Source: Candidatus Acutalibacter stercorigallinarum (GTDB taxonomy: Bacteria; Bacillota; Clostridia; Oscillospirales; Acutalibacteraceae). Taken from it: 64,000 nt of DNA. Both the position numbers and the translations under genes were made by a program. The stretch lies in the NCBI GenBank assembly GCA_019112625.1, contig DXIW01000041.1:1-64000 (forward strand), read 5' to 3'. The notes under the pieces are model-generated. The model searched no databases. It saw only the letters and a list, made by a program, of their open reading frames with translations, and was not told the origin of the DNA. Shown one piece after another: positions 55,119 through 64,000 of this stretch (positions are counted from its first letter, which is position 1; each line of letters starts with the position of its first letter).

Positions 55119-56051
55119 TCAGCCCTCGAACAGCGGGGTGGAGAGGTAGCGGTCGCCGGTGTCGGGCAGGAGGACCACCAGGGTTTTGCCCTGGTTTTCC
55201 GGGGCGGACAGGAGGCGCTCCCCGGCGGCCAGGGCCGCCCCGGAGGAGATGCCCACCAAGATGCCCTCGGTTTTGGCGAAGCGCCGGGCGGCGCTGTAGG
55301 CCTCCTCCTCGGTGACGGTGACCACCTGGTCGTAGACGGTGGTGTCCAGGGCCTTGGGCACGAAGCCGGCGCCGATGCCCTGGAGGCCGTGGGGGCCGCT
55401 TTTGCCCTGGGAGAGCACCGGGGAGCCAGCGGGCTCCATGGCCACCACCTGGATGGCGGGGTCCCGCTCTTTCAGGTAGCGGCCCACCCCGGTGAGGGTG
55501 CCGCCGGTGCCCACCCCGGCCAGGAAGATGTCCAGACTTCCCCCGCACTGGTCCCAGATCTCCGGGCCGGTGGTGCGGTAGTGGGCGGCGGGGTTGGCGG
55601 GGTTCTCGAACTGGCCGGCCAAAAAGCTCTCCGGGTTCTCCCGGCAGAGCTCCTCCGCCTTTTCGATGGAGCCGGCCATGCCCTTCTCCCCGGGGGTGAG
55701 GACGATTTTCGCGCCGTAGGCCGCCAGCAGGGCGCGGCGCTCCACGCTCATGGTGTCGGGCATGGTGAGCACCACCCGGTAGCCCCGGGCCGCGGCGATG
55801 GCCGCCAGGCCGATGCCCGTGTTGCCGGAGGTGGGCTCGACAATGAGGCCGCCGGGGGCCAGCCTGCCGCTTCGCTCCGCGTCGTCAATCATGGACAGGG
55901 CGGCCCGGTCCTTCACGCTGCCGGCGGGGTTCAGGTACTCCAGCTTGGCCAGCAGCCGTCCCCCCCGCTCCCGGGGAAAGAACCGGCCGGCCTCCAGCAG
56001 GGGGGTGGCCCCGATCAGCTCTGTCATGTCTCTGGCGATGTGCTCCCGCAT
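55119..56051 (-). CDS. cysK: Cysteine synthase
   Basis: LEYLNPAGSVKDRAALSMIDDAE; VEPTSGNTGIGLAAIAAARGYRVVLTMPDTMSVERR. Confidence 0.93.
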   Translation of the reverse strand: MREHIARDMTELIGATPLLEAGRFFPRERGGRLLAKLEYLNPAGSVKDRAALSMIDDAERSGRLAPGGLIVEPTSGNTGIGLAAIAAARGYRVVLTMPDTMSVERRALLAAYGAKIVLTPGEKGMAGSIEKAEELCRENPESFLAGQFENPANPAAHYRTTGPEIWDQCGGSLDIFLAGVGTGGTLTGVGRYLKERDPAIQVVAMEPAGSPVLSQGKSGPHGLQGIGAGFVPKALDTTVYDQVVTVTEEEAYSAARRFAKTEGILVGISSGAALAAGERLLSAPENQGKTLVVLLPDTGDRYLSTPLFEG

Positions 56052-56381
56052 GAAAACTCACTCCTTAGCCGAAAACTTACCCCCAGTATACCCCATCCCG
56101 GGGCGCGATGCAAGCGGGAGAGGGAAAGCTACCGCCGGGAGGCGGGGCAAAACGGCGTCCCGGGCCAGGGAAAAGCGAGGCCTCCCCTGGTTTTGTCCCC
56201 CCTCCCCCGGTGCTTTGGTCTCCCCTGGGAGCACCGGCGGGCGGAAAGGGGGCTTTTGTCACCTGTTTTTCCAAGATTTTCCCGGAAAAAGGGGGATTTC
56301 CTGTTGCAGGGAATACCCAAATACGGTATAATAGAGCAGAATGCATACTACATTATGATTTTTGAGGAGCGCTCGCAGCTT

Positions 56382-57836
56382 ATGAAACATAAATCCAAGA
56401 AAAAACCGGTGGTCATCGTGCTTGTTAGCCTTGCGGTGCTGGCGGCCGCGGCGGCCTGTGTGTGGTTCCTTTGGCTGAAGGACTACCTGGCCGCGTCCAG
56501 CGCGCCGCCGGTGTATGTAAACTCGGTTGCATCCATCACCGGCATGGACATGGGCACCAACCCCCGGTACGCCGGTGTGGTGGAGCCCCAGCAGACTTAC
56601 GACGTGACCAAGGACGAGAGCAAGACCGTGGCCGAGGTGCTGGTGGCCGAGGGGGACCAGGTGCAGCCCGGCACCCCCCTGTTCCGCTATGACACGGAGG
56701 AGATGCAGCTCACCCTGGAGCAGGCGGAGCTGGACCTGGAGGGCATCTCCAACCAGATCAGCACCCTGAAGAACCAGCTGAGCGACCTGGAGAAGGAAAA
56801 GAAAAAAGCCAGCAAGGACGAGCAGTACTCCTACACGGTGCAGATCCAGTCGGTGGAGCTGCAGATCAAGAACGAGGAGTACAACAGCACGGTGAAGAAG
56901 AGCGAGATCGACAAGCTGAAGTCCTCCCTGGAGAACGCCGAGGTCTACTCGGAGGTGGAGGGCGTGGTGAAAGAGGTGAACGTAAACGGCGGCACCGACA
57001 TCACCGGCCGGCCCCTGCCCTTTATCAGTATCCTGTCCTCTGGGCAGTTCCGGGTAAAGGGCACCATCAGCGAGCTGAACCTGGGCAGCCTGTACCAGGG
57101 CCAGGCGGTGATTGTCCACTCCCGGGTGGACGAGTCCCAAACCTGGACCGGCCTGGTGGACACCATTGAGATGGAGCCCACCGACGACCAGAACAACAGC
57201 ATGTACTATGTGTCCGGGGACGCGGGCCAGCGGAGCTCCCGGTACAACTTCTATGTGACATTGGACTCCCTGGAGGGGCTGATTTTAGGGCAGCACGTGT
57301 ACATCGAGCCCGATCTGGGCCCCGCTGCCCAGCGGGAGGGCCTGTGGCTGCCCGCGGCCTATATTGACCACGACGAGGTGGGCAGCTTTGTGTGGGCCGC
57401 CGACGAGAACGACAGGCTGGAGATCCGCTCCCTGACCCTGGGGGATTACGACGCGGAGAACGACATGTACCAGATCACCTCTGGCCTGACCGCCCAGGAC
57501 CGCATCGCCTACCCCAGCGAGGAGCTGGTGGAGGGCGGGCCTGTCACCAGTGACGAGAGCCTGGCCGCCGGGCCGGTGCAGGACCCGGCCTTCCCCGAGG
57601 ACGGCACCGTCGTGGACGATGGGATGCTCTACGGGGAGGAGGGCATGGACGGCTCCGCCTACCTGGAGGACGGCGCCTACGACGATACTTACGGCAATAC
57701 GGATGACGATACCTACGACGATACCTACGACGACACCGAGGCGGGGGACGCCGAGCTGGACGGCGGCGTGACCGTGGAGGCCCGGGATGCCGGGGCTGCC
57801 TTCGACCTGGTCCAGGACTCGGAGGGCGCGGCATGA
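56382..57836 (+). CDS. HlyD/MacA-like membrane fusion protein 1
   Basis: TM anchor, AEVLVAEGDQVQPGTPLFRYD lipoyl half, coiled coil, AEVYSEVEGVVKEVN; start ATG 56382. Confidence 0.88.
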   Translation: MKHKSKKKPVVIVLVSLAVLAAAAACVWFLWLKDYLAASSAPPVYVNSVASITGMDMGTNPRYAGVVEPQQTYDVTKDESKTVAEVLVAEGDQVQPGTPLFRYDTEEMQLTLEQAELDLEGISNQISTLKNQLSDLEKEKKKASKDEQYSYTVQIQSVELQIKNEEYNSTVKKSEIDKLKSSLENAEVYSEVEGVVKEVNVNGGTDITGRPLPFISILSSGQFRVKGTISELNLGSLYQGQAVIVHSRVDESQTWTGLVDTIEMEPTDDQNNSMYYVSGDAGQRSSRYNFYVTLDSLEGLILGQHVYIEPDLGPAAQREGLWLPAAYIDHDEVGSFVWAADENDRLEIRSLTLGDYDAENDMYQITSGLTAQDRIAYPSEELVEGGPVTSDESLAAGPVQDPAFPEDGTVVDDGMLYGEEGMDGSAYLEDGAYDDTYGNTDDDTYDDTYDDTEAGDAELDGGVTVEARDAGAAFDLVQDSEGAA

Positions 57837-58936
57837 TCTTAGAACTCAAGGACATCTGCAAGACCTACCTCCAGGGGAAACTGGAGGTGCCGGTGCTCAA
57901 GGACGTGACCCTCTCGGTGGACGAGGGGGAGTACGTGGCCATTATGGGACCCTCCGGCTCGGGTAAGACCACGTTGATGAACATCATCGGCTGCCTGGAC
58001 AGCCCCACCTCTGGCAACTACCTGCTGGAGGGGAAGAACGTGGCGGGCATCAGCGAAAAGAAGATGTCGGATGTGCGGCTGCACAGCATCGGGTTTGTGT
58101 TCCAGAGCTTTTACCTGCTGTCACGGCAGTCGGCGCTTGACAACGTGGCCCTGCCCCTGCTCTACGCCGGGGTGAATCGGAAGGAGCGCAGCGAGATCGC
58201 CCGGAAGGCCCTGGAGCGGGTGGGGCTGGGCGACCGCACCGATTTTAAGCCCACCCAGCTCTCCGGCGGGCAGTGCCAGCGGGTGGCCATCGCCAGGGCC
58301 ATTGTGAACAACCCCAAGATCTTACTGGCGGACGAGCCCACCGGCGCTTTGGACACCAAGTCCGGGGAGCAGATCATGGAGATCTTCCAGAGCCTGAACC
58401 AGGAGGGCGTCACCATTTTGATGATCACCCACGAGCCGGAGATCGCGGCCCACGCCAAGCGGGTGCTGTACATCCGGGACGGGCTGCTCACCGCGGCGCC
58501 CCAGGCCAGCCGTTCCGACGGGCTGCCCGGGGCCAGCGGCAGCGGTGCCTCCCCCGCCCCCCAGGCTGTGGAGGCCCCGGCTGTGGAGGCCCCCGCCAAG
58601 GGGGAGAATGTCCAGAAATCTGACGGCCAGGAACAGGCCGTCCAGGAGATGGCCGCCCAGGGGCGCCCGGCGGCTGGCTTCGCCATGCCCGAGGCCGCTC
58701 CCCTGCCGCCGGCGGTGGCCGTGCGGGAAGTCACCCACCTGGAGGTGGACATGGAGGCCATGCTGGGGCGCAGCAACAAGCGGAAGCCCCGGCACGCCCA
58801 GGCACCGGGCAGGCCCCAGGCGGTCCCCCAGCCCGCAAAACAGCGGCCCCAGCCGGGCCAGTTCGACGCGCCCATCCCCGTGGCCCTGGAGGGGCTGGGG
58901 TTCGGGGCCCTGCGGAAGGGAGGCGCTGAGGGATGA
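57833..58936 (+). CDS. MacB-type ABC transporter ATPase with Ala/Pro-rich C-terminal extension
   Basis: MGPSGSGKTTLMNIIGCLD; LSGGQCQRVAIARAIVNNPKILLADEPTGALD. Confidence 0.93.
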   Translation: MILELKDICKTYLQGKLEVPVLKDVTLSVDEGEYVAIMGPSGSGKTTLMNIIGCLDSPTSGNYLLEGKNVAGISEKKMSDVRLHSIGFVFQSFYLLSRQSALDNVALPLLYAGVNRKERSEIARKALERVGLGDRTDFKPTQLSGGQCQRVAIARAIVNNPKILLADEPTGALDTKSGEQIMEIFQSLNQEGVTILMITHEPEIAAHAKRVLYIRDGLLTAAPQASRSDGLPGASGSGASPAPQAVEAPAVEAPAKGENVQKSDGQEQAVQEMAAQGRPAAGFAMPEAAPLPPAVAVREVTHLEVDMEAMLGRSNKRKPRHAQAPGRPQAVPQPAKQRPQPGQFDAPIPVALEGLGFGALRKGGAEG

Positions 58937-60861
58937 GCATGCAGAAAAAAGCCAAGAAGCGGCTGATTTTAAGCTCGGCGGCCATTGTGCTGGCGGCGGG
59001 GCTGGGTGTGGGCGGCTGGCTGTTCTGGCAGTACCGCAACGACCAAAAGACCGTGGAGGTGCAGCCGGTGTCCTACCTCTCCACCAGCTACTGGGGGGAC
59101 ACGGCCCAATCCTCGGGGACCATTACCAGCGATTACATCCAGGAGCTGTACCCGGACTCCTCCAAGACCATCACCGACGTGTTCGTCACCGAGGGGCAGG
59201 AGGTGAGCATCGGGGACCCGCTGCTCCAGTATGACAAGACCAAGCTGGAGCTGGATGTGGAGGCCAAGGACGTGGCCATCAAGGAGACGGAGCTAAAGAT
59301 CGACAATGCCCAGAACCAGCTGAAAAAGCTGCAGAACACCAAGCCCATCGCCACGCCCAAGCCGGAGAAGGCCACGCCCACCCCCAAGCCCACGAAACCT
59401 ACGCCCACCCCGGAGCCGGAGCCCACTCCCGCGCCTACGCCCACGCCGGAACCCACCACCACCCCGGCTGACGTGACCCTGTACAGCCAGCTGGACGTGG
59501 ACGCCGTGCCCTACGCGGGCAGCGGCACTACCGACGACCCCTATATCTTCCTGTGCACCGACGACTGCACCATGACCAAGGGCTTTTTGTCTCTGCTGTT
59601 CGGTCTGGGTACTGAGACGGAAGGGGATGGCGGCCAGGAAAGCACAGACGGGGAGATCGCCGAGGGGGACGCCACCGGCGAGACCGGAGACGGGGAAACC
59701 ACCGGCGAGGAAACCGGGGACGGCGAGACCGGCGGCCAGGAGGAGGAATCCCAGAGCCAGCTGGCCACCCCCTTCGCCGCGATTTTTGAGGTGCGGGAGG
59801 ACGACTCCAACTACGGGGAGCTCATCGCCTCCTTCAAGCTGGACGGCACCCAGCTCTCCGCCAACTTCCAGAATTTCCCCCAGTTTGACGGCTCCCAGAC
59901 CGTGGAGTCGGTGGCGGAGGCGTTTGAGGCCCGGGCGAAGGCCACCCCCTCCCCCACGCCCAACCCCAACAACTACGACGACATGGGGTACACCTCCAGC
60001 CAGCTGAAGGACCTCATCGCCGAGAAGCGGCAGGAGATCAAGAATTACCAGTACGAATTGAAGCAGAACAAGCTGGACCTGGAAAAGGCCCGGCTGGCGC
60101 TGAAAAATTCCACGGTGCTGAGCACGGTGGACGGGGTGGTGCGCACCCTCACCGACCTGGATACCGCCGCCGCCAGCAACCAGCCCTTTTTGGTGGTCAC
60201 CGGGGCGGAGCAGTACTACGTCACCGGGGTGCTGGGCGAGGGCCTTTTGGGCAGCGTACAGCCCGGGGACACGGTGACGGCCACCTGCTGGGAGAACGGC
60301 ATGACCTACTCTGCCCAGGTGGTGAGCATCTCGGACTACCCCCTGGAGGACGGCGCCAATTACTACTACGGCACCGGCAACCCCAACAGCTCCAGCTATG
60401 AGTTCGTGGCGGTGCTGGGGGCGGAGAACGACACCTCTACCCTTAGAAACGGCATGTATGTGGACCTGACCCTCAGTGTCCAGGAGGGGGTGGAGTCCGA
60501 CGGCGGCCTGTACCTGGACAAGGCCTACCTGCGGGAGGACGAGGGCGGCAGCTACGTGATGAAGGTGAGCCGGGAGAACCGGCTGGAAAAGACATACGTC
60601 TCCACGGGCAAGACCATTTACAGCGGCAGCTATGTGGAGATCCGGTCGGGGCTGGAGGTGGAGGACTACATCGCCTTCCCCTACGGCACCGACGTGAAGG
60701 ACGGGGTCCGGGCGGTGATCCAGGGTACGGAGGAAGTCCCCTACCCGGAGGACGAGCCGGGCTACGGCGTGGCCAGCGGTGAGGAAAGCGCGGCGGCGGA
60801 CGACAGCGCGGACGATGTCATCGCCATGGACGGCGGCGCCGCGGTCTACTACAACTACTAA
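58933..60861 (+). CDS. HlyD/MacA-like membrane fusion protein 2 with large insertion
   Basis: [32 protein letters not shown] and [21 protein letters not shown] separated by a Pro/Thr-rich linker and about 200 aa. Confidence 0.85.
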   Translation: MSMQKKAKKRLILSSAAIVLAAGLGVGGWLFWQYRNDQKTVEVQPVSYLSTSYWGDTAQSSGTITSDYIQELYPDSSKTITDVFVTEGQEVSIGDPLLQYDKTKLELDVEAKDVAIKETELKIDNAQNQLKKLQNTKPIATPKPEKATPTPKPTKPTPTPEPEPTPAPTPTPEPTTTPADVTLYSQLDVDAVPYAGSGTTDDPYIFLCTDDCTMTKGFLSLLFGLGTETEGDGGQESTDGEIAEGDATGETGDGETTGEETGDGETGGQEEESQSQLATPFAAIFEVREDDSNYGELIASFKLDGTQLSANFQNFPQFDGSQTVESVAEAFEARAKATPSPTPNPNNYDDMGYTSSQLKDLIAEKRQEIKNYQYELKQNKLDLEKARLALKNSTVLSTVDGVVRTLTDLDTAAASNQPFLVVTGAEQYYVTGVLGEGLLGSVQPGDTVTATCWENGMTYSAQVVSISDYPLEDGANYYYGTGNPNSSSYEFVAVLGAENDTSTLRNGMYVDLTLSVQEGVESDGGLYLDKAYLREDEGGSYVMKVSRENRLEKTYVSTGKTIYSGSYVEIRSGLEVEDYIAFPYGTDVKDGVRAVIQGTEEVPYPEDEPGYGVASGEESAAADDSADDVIAMDGGAAVYYNY

Positions 60862-60877
60862 GGGAGGTGGACAGGAC

Positions 60878-62137
60878 ATGATTGAAAATATCCGCCTCTC
60901 CTTTCAAGGCATCTGGTCCCACAAGATGCGGTCGTTCCTCACCATGCTGGGCATCATCATCGGCATCGCGTCCATCATCTCCATTGTGTCCACCATCAAG
61001 GGGACCAACGAGCAGATCAAGCAGAACCTCATCGGCGCGGGGAACAACGTGGTGAAGATCCAGCTGTACCACACGGACTACGACTATGTGTACGACGTGG
61101 GGAACGAGGGGCTGCCCAGCGGGGTGCCGGAGGTCTCCGGCGACACGCTGAGCGCCATTCTGGAGCTGCCCAACGTGGAGGCCGCCGCCCTGTACAACCG
61201 GCGCACCAGCTACAGCAACTCCTTCTACTACGGGAACAACGAGCTCTCCGGCTGCGAGGTGTACGGCATCGACAACACCTACTTTACCACCGCGGGGTAT
61301 GTGCTCCAGCGGGGGCGGACCTTTGTGCCCAAGGATTTTTCGGAGTACCGGCCCATCGCCATTTTGGACAGCGACACGGCGGAGGCATTGTTCCCCGGGG
61401 AGGACCCCATCGGCAAGACCATCGAGTACGACTCCACCGCGCTGGTGGTGGTGGGTGTGGTGGAGCTGAGCAGCCAGTTCGAGCCGGTGATCAACTCCAT
61501 TGACGACTACTACATGTACATGGGCTCCGGCACGGCGGGGAAGGTGTTCCTGCCCAGCGCCATCTGGCCCTCCCTGTTCGCCTACGACGAGCCCCAGGAG
61601 GTGTCGGTGCGGTGCACCCACACCGAGGCCATGTCCACGGTGGGCAAGGCGGTGGCGGACCTGCTCAACGAGAACGTGACCAACGAGACGGTGAAGTACC
61701 AGGGCGAGGACGTGCTGCAGCAGGCCAAGGAGCTGCAGGACCTGTCCAACGCCACCAACCAGCAGCTTATCTGGATCGCCAGCATCTCCCTGCTGGTGGG
61801 GGGCATCGGCGTGATGAACATCATGCTGGTGTCCGTCACCGAGCGGACCCGGGAGATCGGCCTGAAGAAGGCCATTGGGGCCAAGAAGAGCCGCATTTTG
61901 TGGCAGTTTCTCACCGAGGCGGCGGTGCTCACCAGCCTGGGCGGGCTCATCGGGGTGGGGGCGGGCATCGGCCTGGCCCAGCTGGTCTCCCGCTTAACGG
62001 AAGCCCCGGTGGCCATCAGCGTGCCCTTCATCTTTTTGGCGGTGGTGTTCTCCATGGCCATCGGCATCCTGTTTGGGCTGCTGCCCTCGGTGAAGGCGGC
62101 GAATCTGAATCCCATTGACGCCCTGCGCCACGAGTGA
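60878..62137 (+). CDS. MacB-type ABC transporter permease (FtsX-like)
   Basis: [68 protein letters not shown]. Confidence 0.94.
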   Translation: MIENIRLSFQGIWSHKMRSFLTMLGIIIGIASIISIVSTIKGTNEQIKQNLIGAGNNVVKIQLYHTDYDYVYDVGNEGLPSGVPEVSGDTLSAILELPNVEAAALYNRRTSYSNSFYYGNNELSGCEVYGIDNTYFTTAGYVLQRGRTFVPKDFSEYRPIAILDSDTAEALFPGEDPIGKTIEYDSTALVVVGVVELSSQFEPVINSIDDYYMYMGSGTAGKVFLPSAIWPSLFAYDEPQEVSVRCTHTEAMSTVGKAVADLLNENVTNETVKYQGEDVLQQAKELQDLSNATNQQLIWIASISLLVGGIGVMNIMLVSVTERTREIGLKKAIGAKKSRILWQFLTEAAVLTSLGGLIGVGAGIGLAQLVSRLTEAPVAISVPFIFLAVVFSMAIGILFGLLPSVKAANLNPIDALRHE

Positions 62138-62157
62138 GGGGCTGCGCCCCGGGCAAT

Positions 62158-62329
62158 TCGCGTACTGGGTGCGGTGAAACAGCAGGCATACCGGCACGCG
62201 GTTGGGGTGCGGCGAAACCAGGCCCCCTTTTTGGTGACCCCGGCGGGACGATTCGCGCACGCGCCTTTGGGGTGCGGGGCTCGTTGGAATAGGAAGCCAA
62301 GCGGCCCGCGTTTGGGGTGCGATAGGAAC
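62158..62329. repeat. Four imperfect non-coding repeats around (T)TGGGGTGCGG
   Basis: Copies near 62158, 62195, 62258 and 62302: CGCG..TTGGGGTGCGG.GAAAC-like. Confidence 0.55.
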
Positions 62330-62412
62330 ACCCACTCCGGCCCTGGCTGCGCCAAGGCCACCTCCCCCAGAGGGGGAGGCGAGGGGCTGGGTGTTGTAAA
62401 GTCACAAGAGAA

Positions 62413-62438
62413 AAGCACTCCGTGTGGGGTGCTTTTTT
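62413..62438 (+). terminator. Terminator hairpin just upstream of the ATPase RBS
   Basis: AAAGCACTCC-GTGT-GGGGTGCTTTTTT. Confidence 0.7.
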
Positions 62439-62454
62439 CGCAAGGAGGGATGGT

Positions 62455-63207
62455 ATGTTTCTCAACGCCATTGAGCGGGCGCCGGTGCCCTTTGCCGGGG
62501 CGGACAGCTACCTGGGGGACATTCCCGCCATAGCCGGGCTGGGGCAGTTGGAGCTCCACGCGCCGGTGACGTTTCTGGTGGGGGAAAACGGCAGCGGCAA
62601 GTCCACCTTATTGGAGGCGGTGGCCCTGGCGCTGGGGTTCAACCCCGAGGGGGGTTCGAAGAATTTCAGCTTTTCCACCCGGGACACCCACTCGGGGCTG
62701 CACGGCTGCCTCACTCTGCACCGGGGCCCTTACCGGCCCAAGGACGGGTTTTTCCTGCGGGCGGAGAGCTTTTACAACACCGCCACCGAGGTGGAGGAGC
62801 TGTCCAGGCGGAGCCTCGCCCCGCCGGAAGAATTTTACAGAAACTATGGCGGCAAGTCCCTGCACCACCAGTCCCACGGGGAGAGCTTTTTGAATTTGGT
62901 GCACAGCCGCTTTCACGGCCAGGGCATCTACCTGCTGGACGAGCCCGAGGCGGCCCTCTCCCCTGCCCGGCAGCTGACCTTGCTGTGTGAGCTGCACCGG
63001 CTGGTAGAGGCGGGCTCCCAGCTGCTCATCGCCACCCACTCCCCCATTCTGATGGCCTACCCCGGGGCGGAGATCTTACTGCTGGGGGAAGGGCCCATCC
63101 ATCCGGTGGAATACCGGGAGACGGAGCACTACCAGATCACCAAGAGCTTTTTGGACAGCCCGGAGAGGATGCTGCGCATTTTATTGCAGCAGGACGAGGA
63201 GGAGTAA
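62455..63207 (+). CDS. Predicted ABC-type/AAA ATPase
   Basis: VTFLVGENGSGKSTLLEAVALALGFNPEGG; GIYLLDEPEAALSPARQLTLL; ATHSPILMAYPGAEI. Confidence 0.88.
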   Translation: MFLNAIERAPVPFAGADSYLGDIPAIAGLGQLELHAPVTFLVGENGSGKSTLLEAVALALGFNPEGGSKNFSFSTRDTHSGLHGCLTLHRGPYRPKDGFFLRAESFYNTATEVEELSRRSLAPPEEFYRNYGGKSLHHQSHGESFLNLVHSRFHGQGIYLLDEPEAALSPARQLTLLCELHRLVEAGSQLLIATHSPILMAYPGAEILLLGEGPIHPVEYRETEHYQITKSFLDSPERMLRILLQQDEEE

Positions 63208-63209
63208 CC

Positions 63210-63623
63210 ATGCGGTGGAACGGGGAAGCCGAGAAAATCATGGAGGAACGCTTCGGCGGCGACAACGAGATGGCCCTGGCCACCTGCCGGGACAACATGC
63301 CCAGCGTGCGGACGGTGAACGCCACTTACCTGCAAGGGTGCTTTTACATCATCACCTACGCTCTGTCCCGGAAGATGGAGGACATCCGGGATAACCCCAC
63401 AGTGGCCCTCTCCGGGGAGTGGTTCTCCTGCCACGGCACGGCGGAGAGCCTGGGATGGTTTGGCCGGGAGGAAAACAGGGCCCTGGCCGCCCACCTGCGC
63501 CAAGCCTTCGCCAGCTGGATCGACAACGGCCACAACGACTTTTCCGACGAGAACACCATCATCTTACAGGTGCGTGTGACGGACGCCCTGCTGCTGTCCC
63601 ACGGGCGGCGGTTTGAGAAGTGA
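63210..63623 (+). CDS. Pyridoxamine 5'-phosphate oxidase-like protein
   Basis: MALATCRDNMPSVRTVNATYLQGCFYIITYALSRKMEDIRDNPTVALSGEWF. Confidence 0.85.
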   Translation: MRWNGEAEKIMEERFGGDNEMALATCRDNMPSVRTVNATYLQGCFYIITYALSRKMEDIRDNPTVALSGEWFSCHGTAESLGWFGREENRALAAHLRQAFASWIDNGHNDFSDENTIILQVRVTDALLLSHGRRFEK

Positions 63624-63625
63624 AA

Positions 63626-63656
63626 AAGGGGAGCCGCTGGGCTCCACTCTTTTTTT
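63626..63656 (+). terminator. Intrinsic terminator
   Basis: GGAGCC-GCTG-GGCTCC-ACTCTTTTTTT. Confidence 0.7.
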
Positions 63657-64000
63657 ACTTCATCTGATTCAACTCCATAGCGGTGTAGCTGCCGCCAGCC
63701 ACAAAACCGAAGCGCTGGTAAAACGGGATTGTTTCGGGGTCTGAGGGCATGATTTTGATGTGGAGCATGCGCTTGTATTTCTCCAGGATGCGCTCCATCA
63801 GCTCCCGGCCGATGTGCTGGCCCTGGTAGGCCGGGTCCACCAGCAGGTAGTGGAGGAAGGCCACGGTCTCCCCATCGTCCAGTCCCCGCACCAGGCCGAT
63901 GAGCTTGTCCCCGTCCCAGGCAGAGATGACTTGGCCGGAGTTTTTCATGCCCCGCCTGAGCTGCTCCGGATAGCGGCCCGAGTCCCAGCCCACGGAGAGG
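63655..64000 (-). CDS. GNAT acetyltransferase, 5' end beyond window
   Basis: FLHYLLVDPAYQGQHIGRELMERILEKYKRMLHIKIMPSDPETIPFYQRFGF. Confidence 0.82.
   Translation of the reverse strand, partial: LSVGWDSGRYPEQLRRGMKNSGQVISAWDGDKLIGLVRGLDDGETVAFLHYLLVDPAYQGQHIGRELMERILEKYKRMLHIKIMPSDPETIPFYQRFGFVAGGSYTAMELNQMK

Noticed and set aside
54558-56381. N-terminal 600 aa of the 1092 aa ORF 54558-57836
   Set aside because: Antisense to RNase H and cysK; the real MFP starts at ATG 56382
59335-59470. CRISPR-like or short tandem repeat array
   Set aside because: cccacgccca repeats encode a Thr/Pro linker in frame; no spacers
62158-62329. CRISPR array
   Set aside because: Repeats are short, imperfect and unevenly spaced (about 37, 63, 44 bp); no cas genes

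Overview
A 64 kb chromosomal window from a GC-rich Gram-positive anaerobe; gene content and style suggest Oscillospiraceae/Clostridia (inference). It carries about 55 genes, mostly housekeeping, metabolism and transport. No prophage, CRISPR array, transposase, tRNA or rRNA gene was recognised. Recognisable items: rnpB (class A RNase P RNA, minus strand), pncB, queH, prfC, standalone pduL, cimA, hppA, rarA, glyA, nth and cysK; split transketolase; a PiT-DUF47-TrkH-TrkA operon; two MATE pumps; a GH172/DUF2961 protein; and a four-gene ABC exporter operon with two membrane-fusion proteins. The most interesting signal is non-coding. Two leader RNAs share a conserved block (GGRAUAAGYGGUGGAGUCUGUCAUAGRGG ... 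CCUCUAUUUAUYCC). They lie at 33.68-33.84 kb (minus, ahead of the PiT-DUF47-TrkH-TrkA operon) and 36.01-36.28 kb (plus, ahead of hppA). In each the conserved block begins at the predicted transcription start, 6-7 nt past the -10 of a near-consensus promoter, is closed by two covarying helices, and is followed by an intrinsic terminator before the start codon. They look like paired attenuating riboswitches for ion/phosphate homeostasis, and I cannot match them to a riboswitch class from memory. Secondary items: a PurF-like protein lacking the catalytic N-terminal Cys but keeping the Fe-S cysteines and PRPP loop; an AUG-UAG start-stop uORF ahead of prfC; a PD-(D/E)XK-like + winged-helix protein; attenuator-like leaders before a MATE gene and a MalY/PatB gene; hairpin-cluster repeats; and phased A-tracts upstream of promoters.
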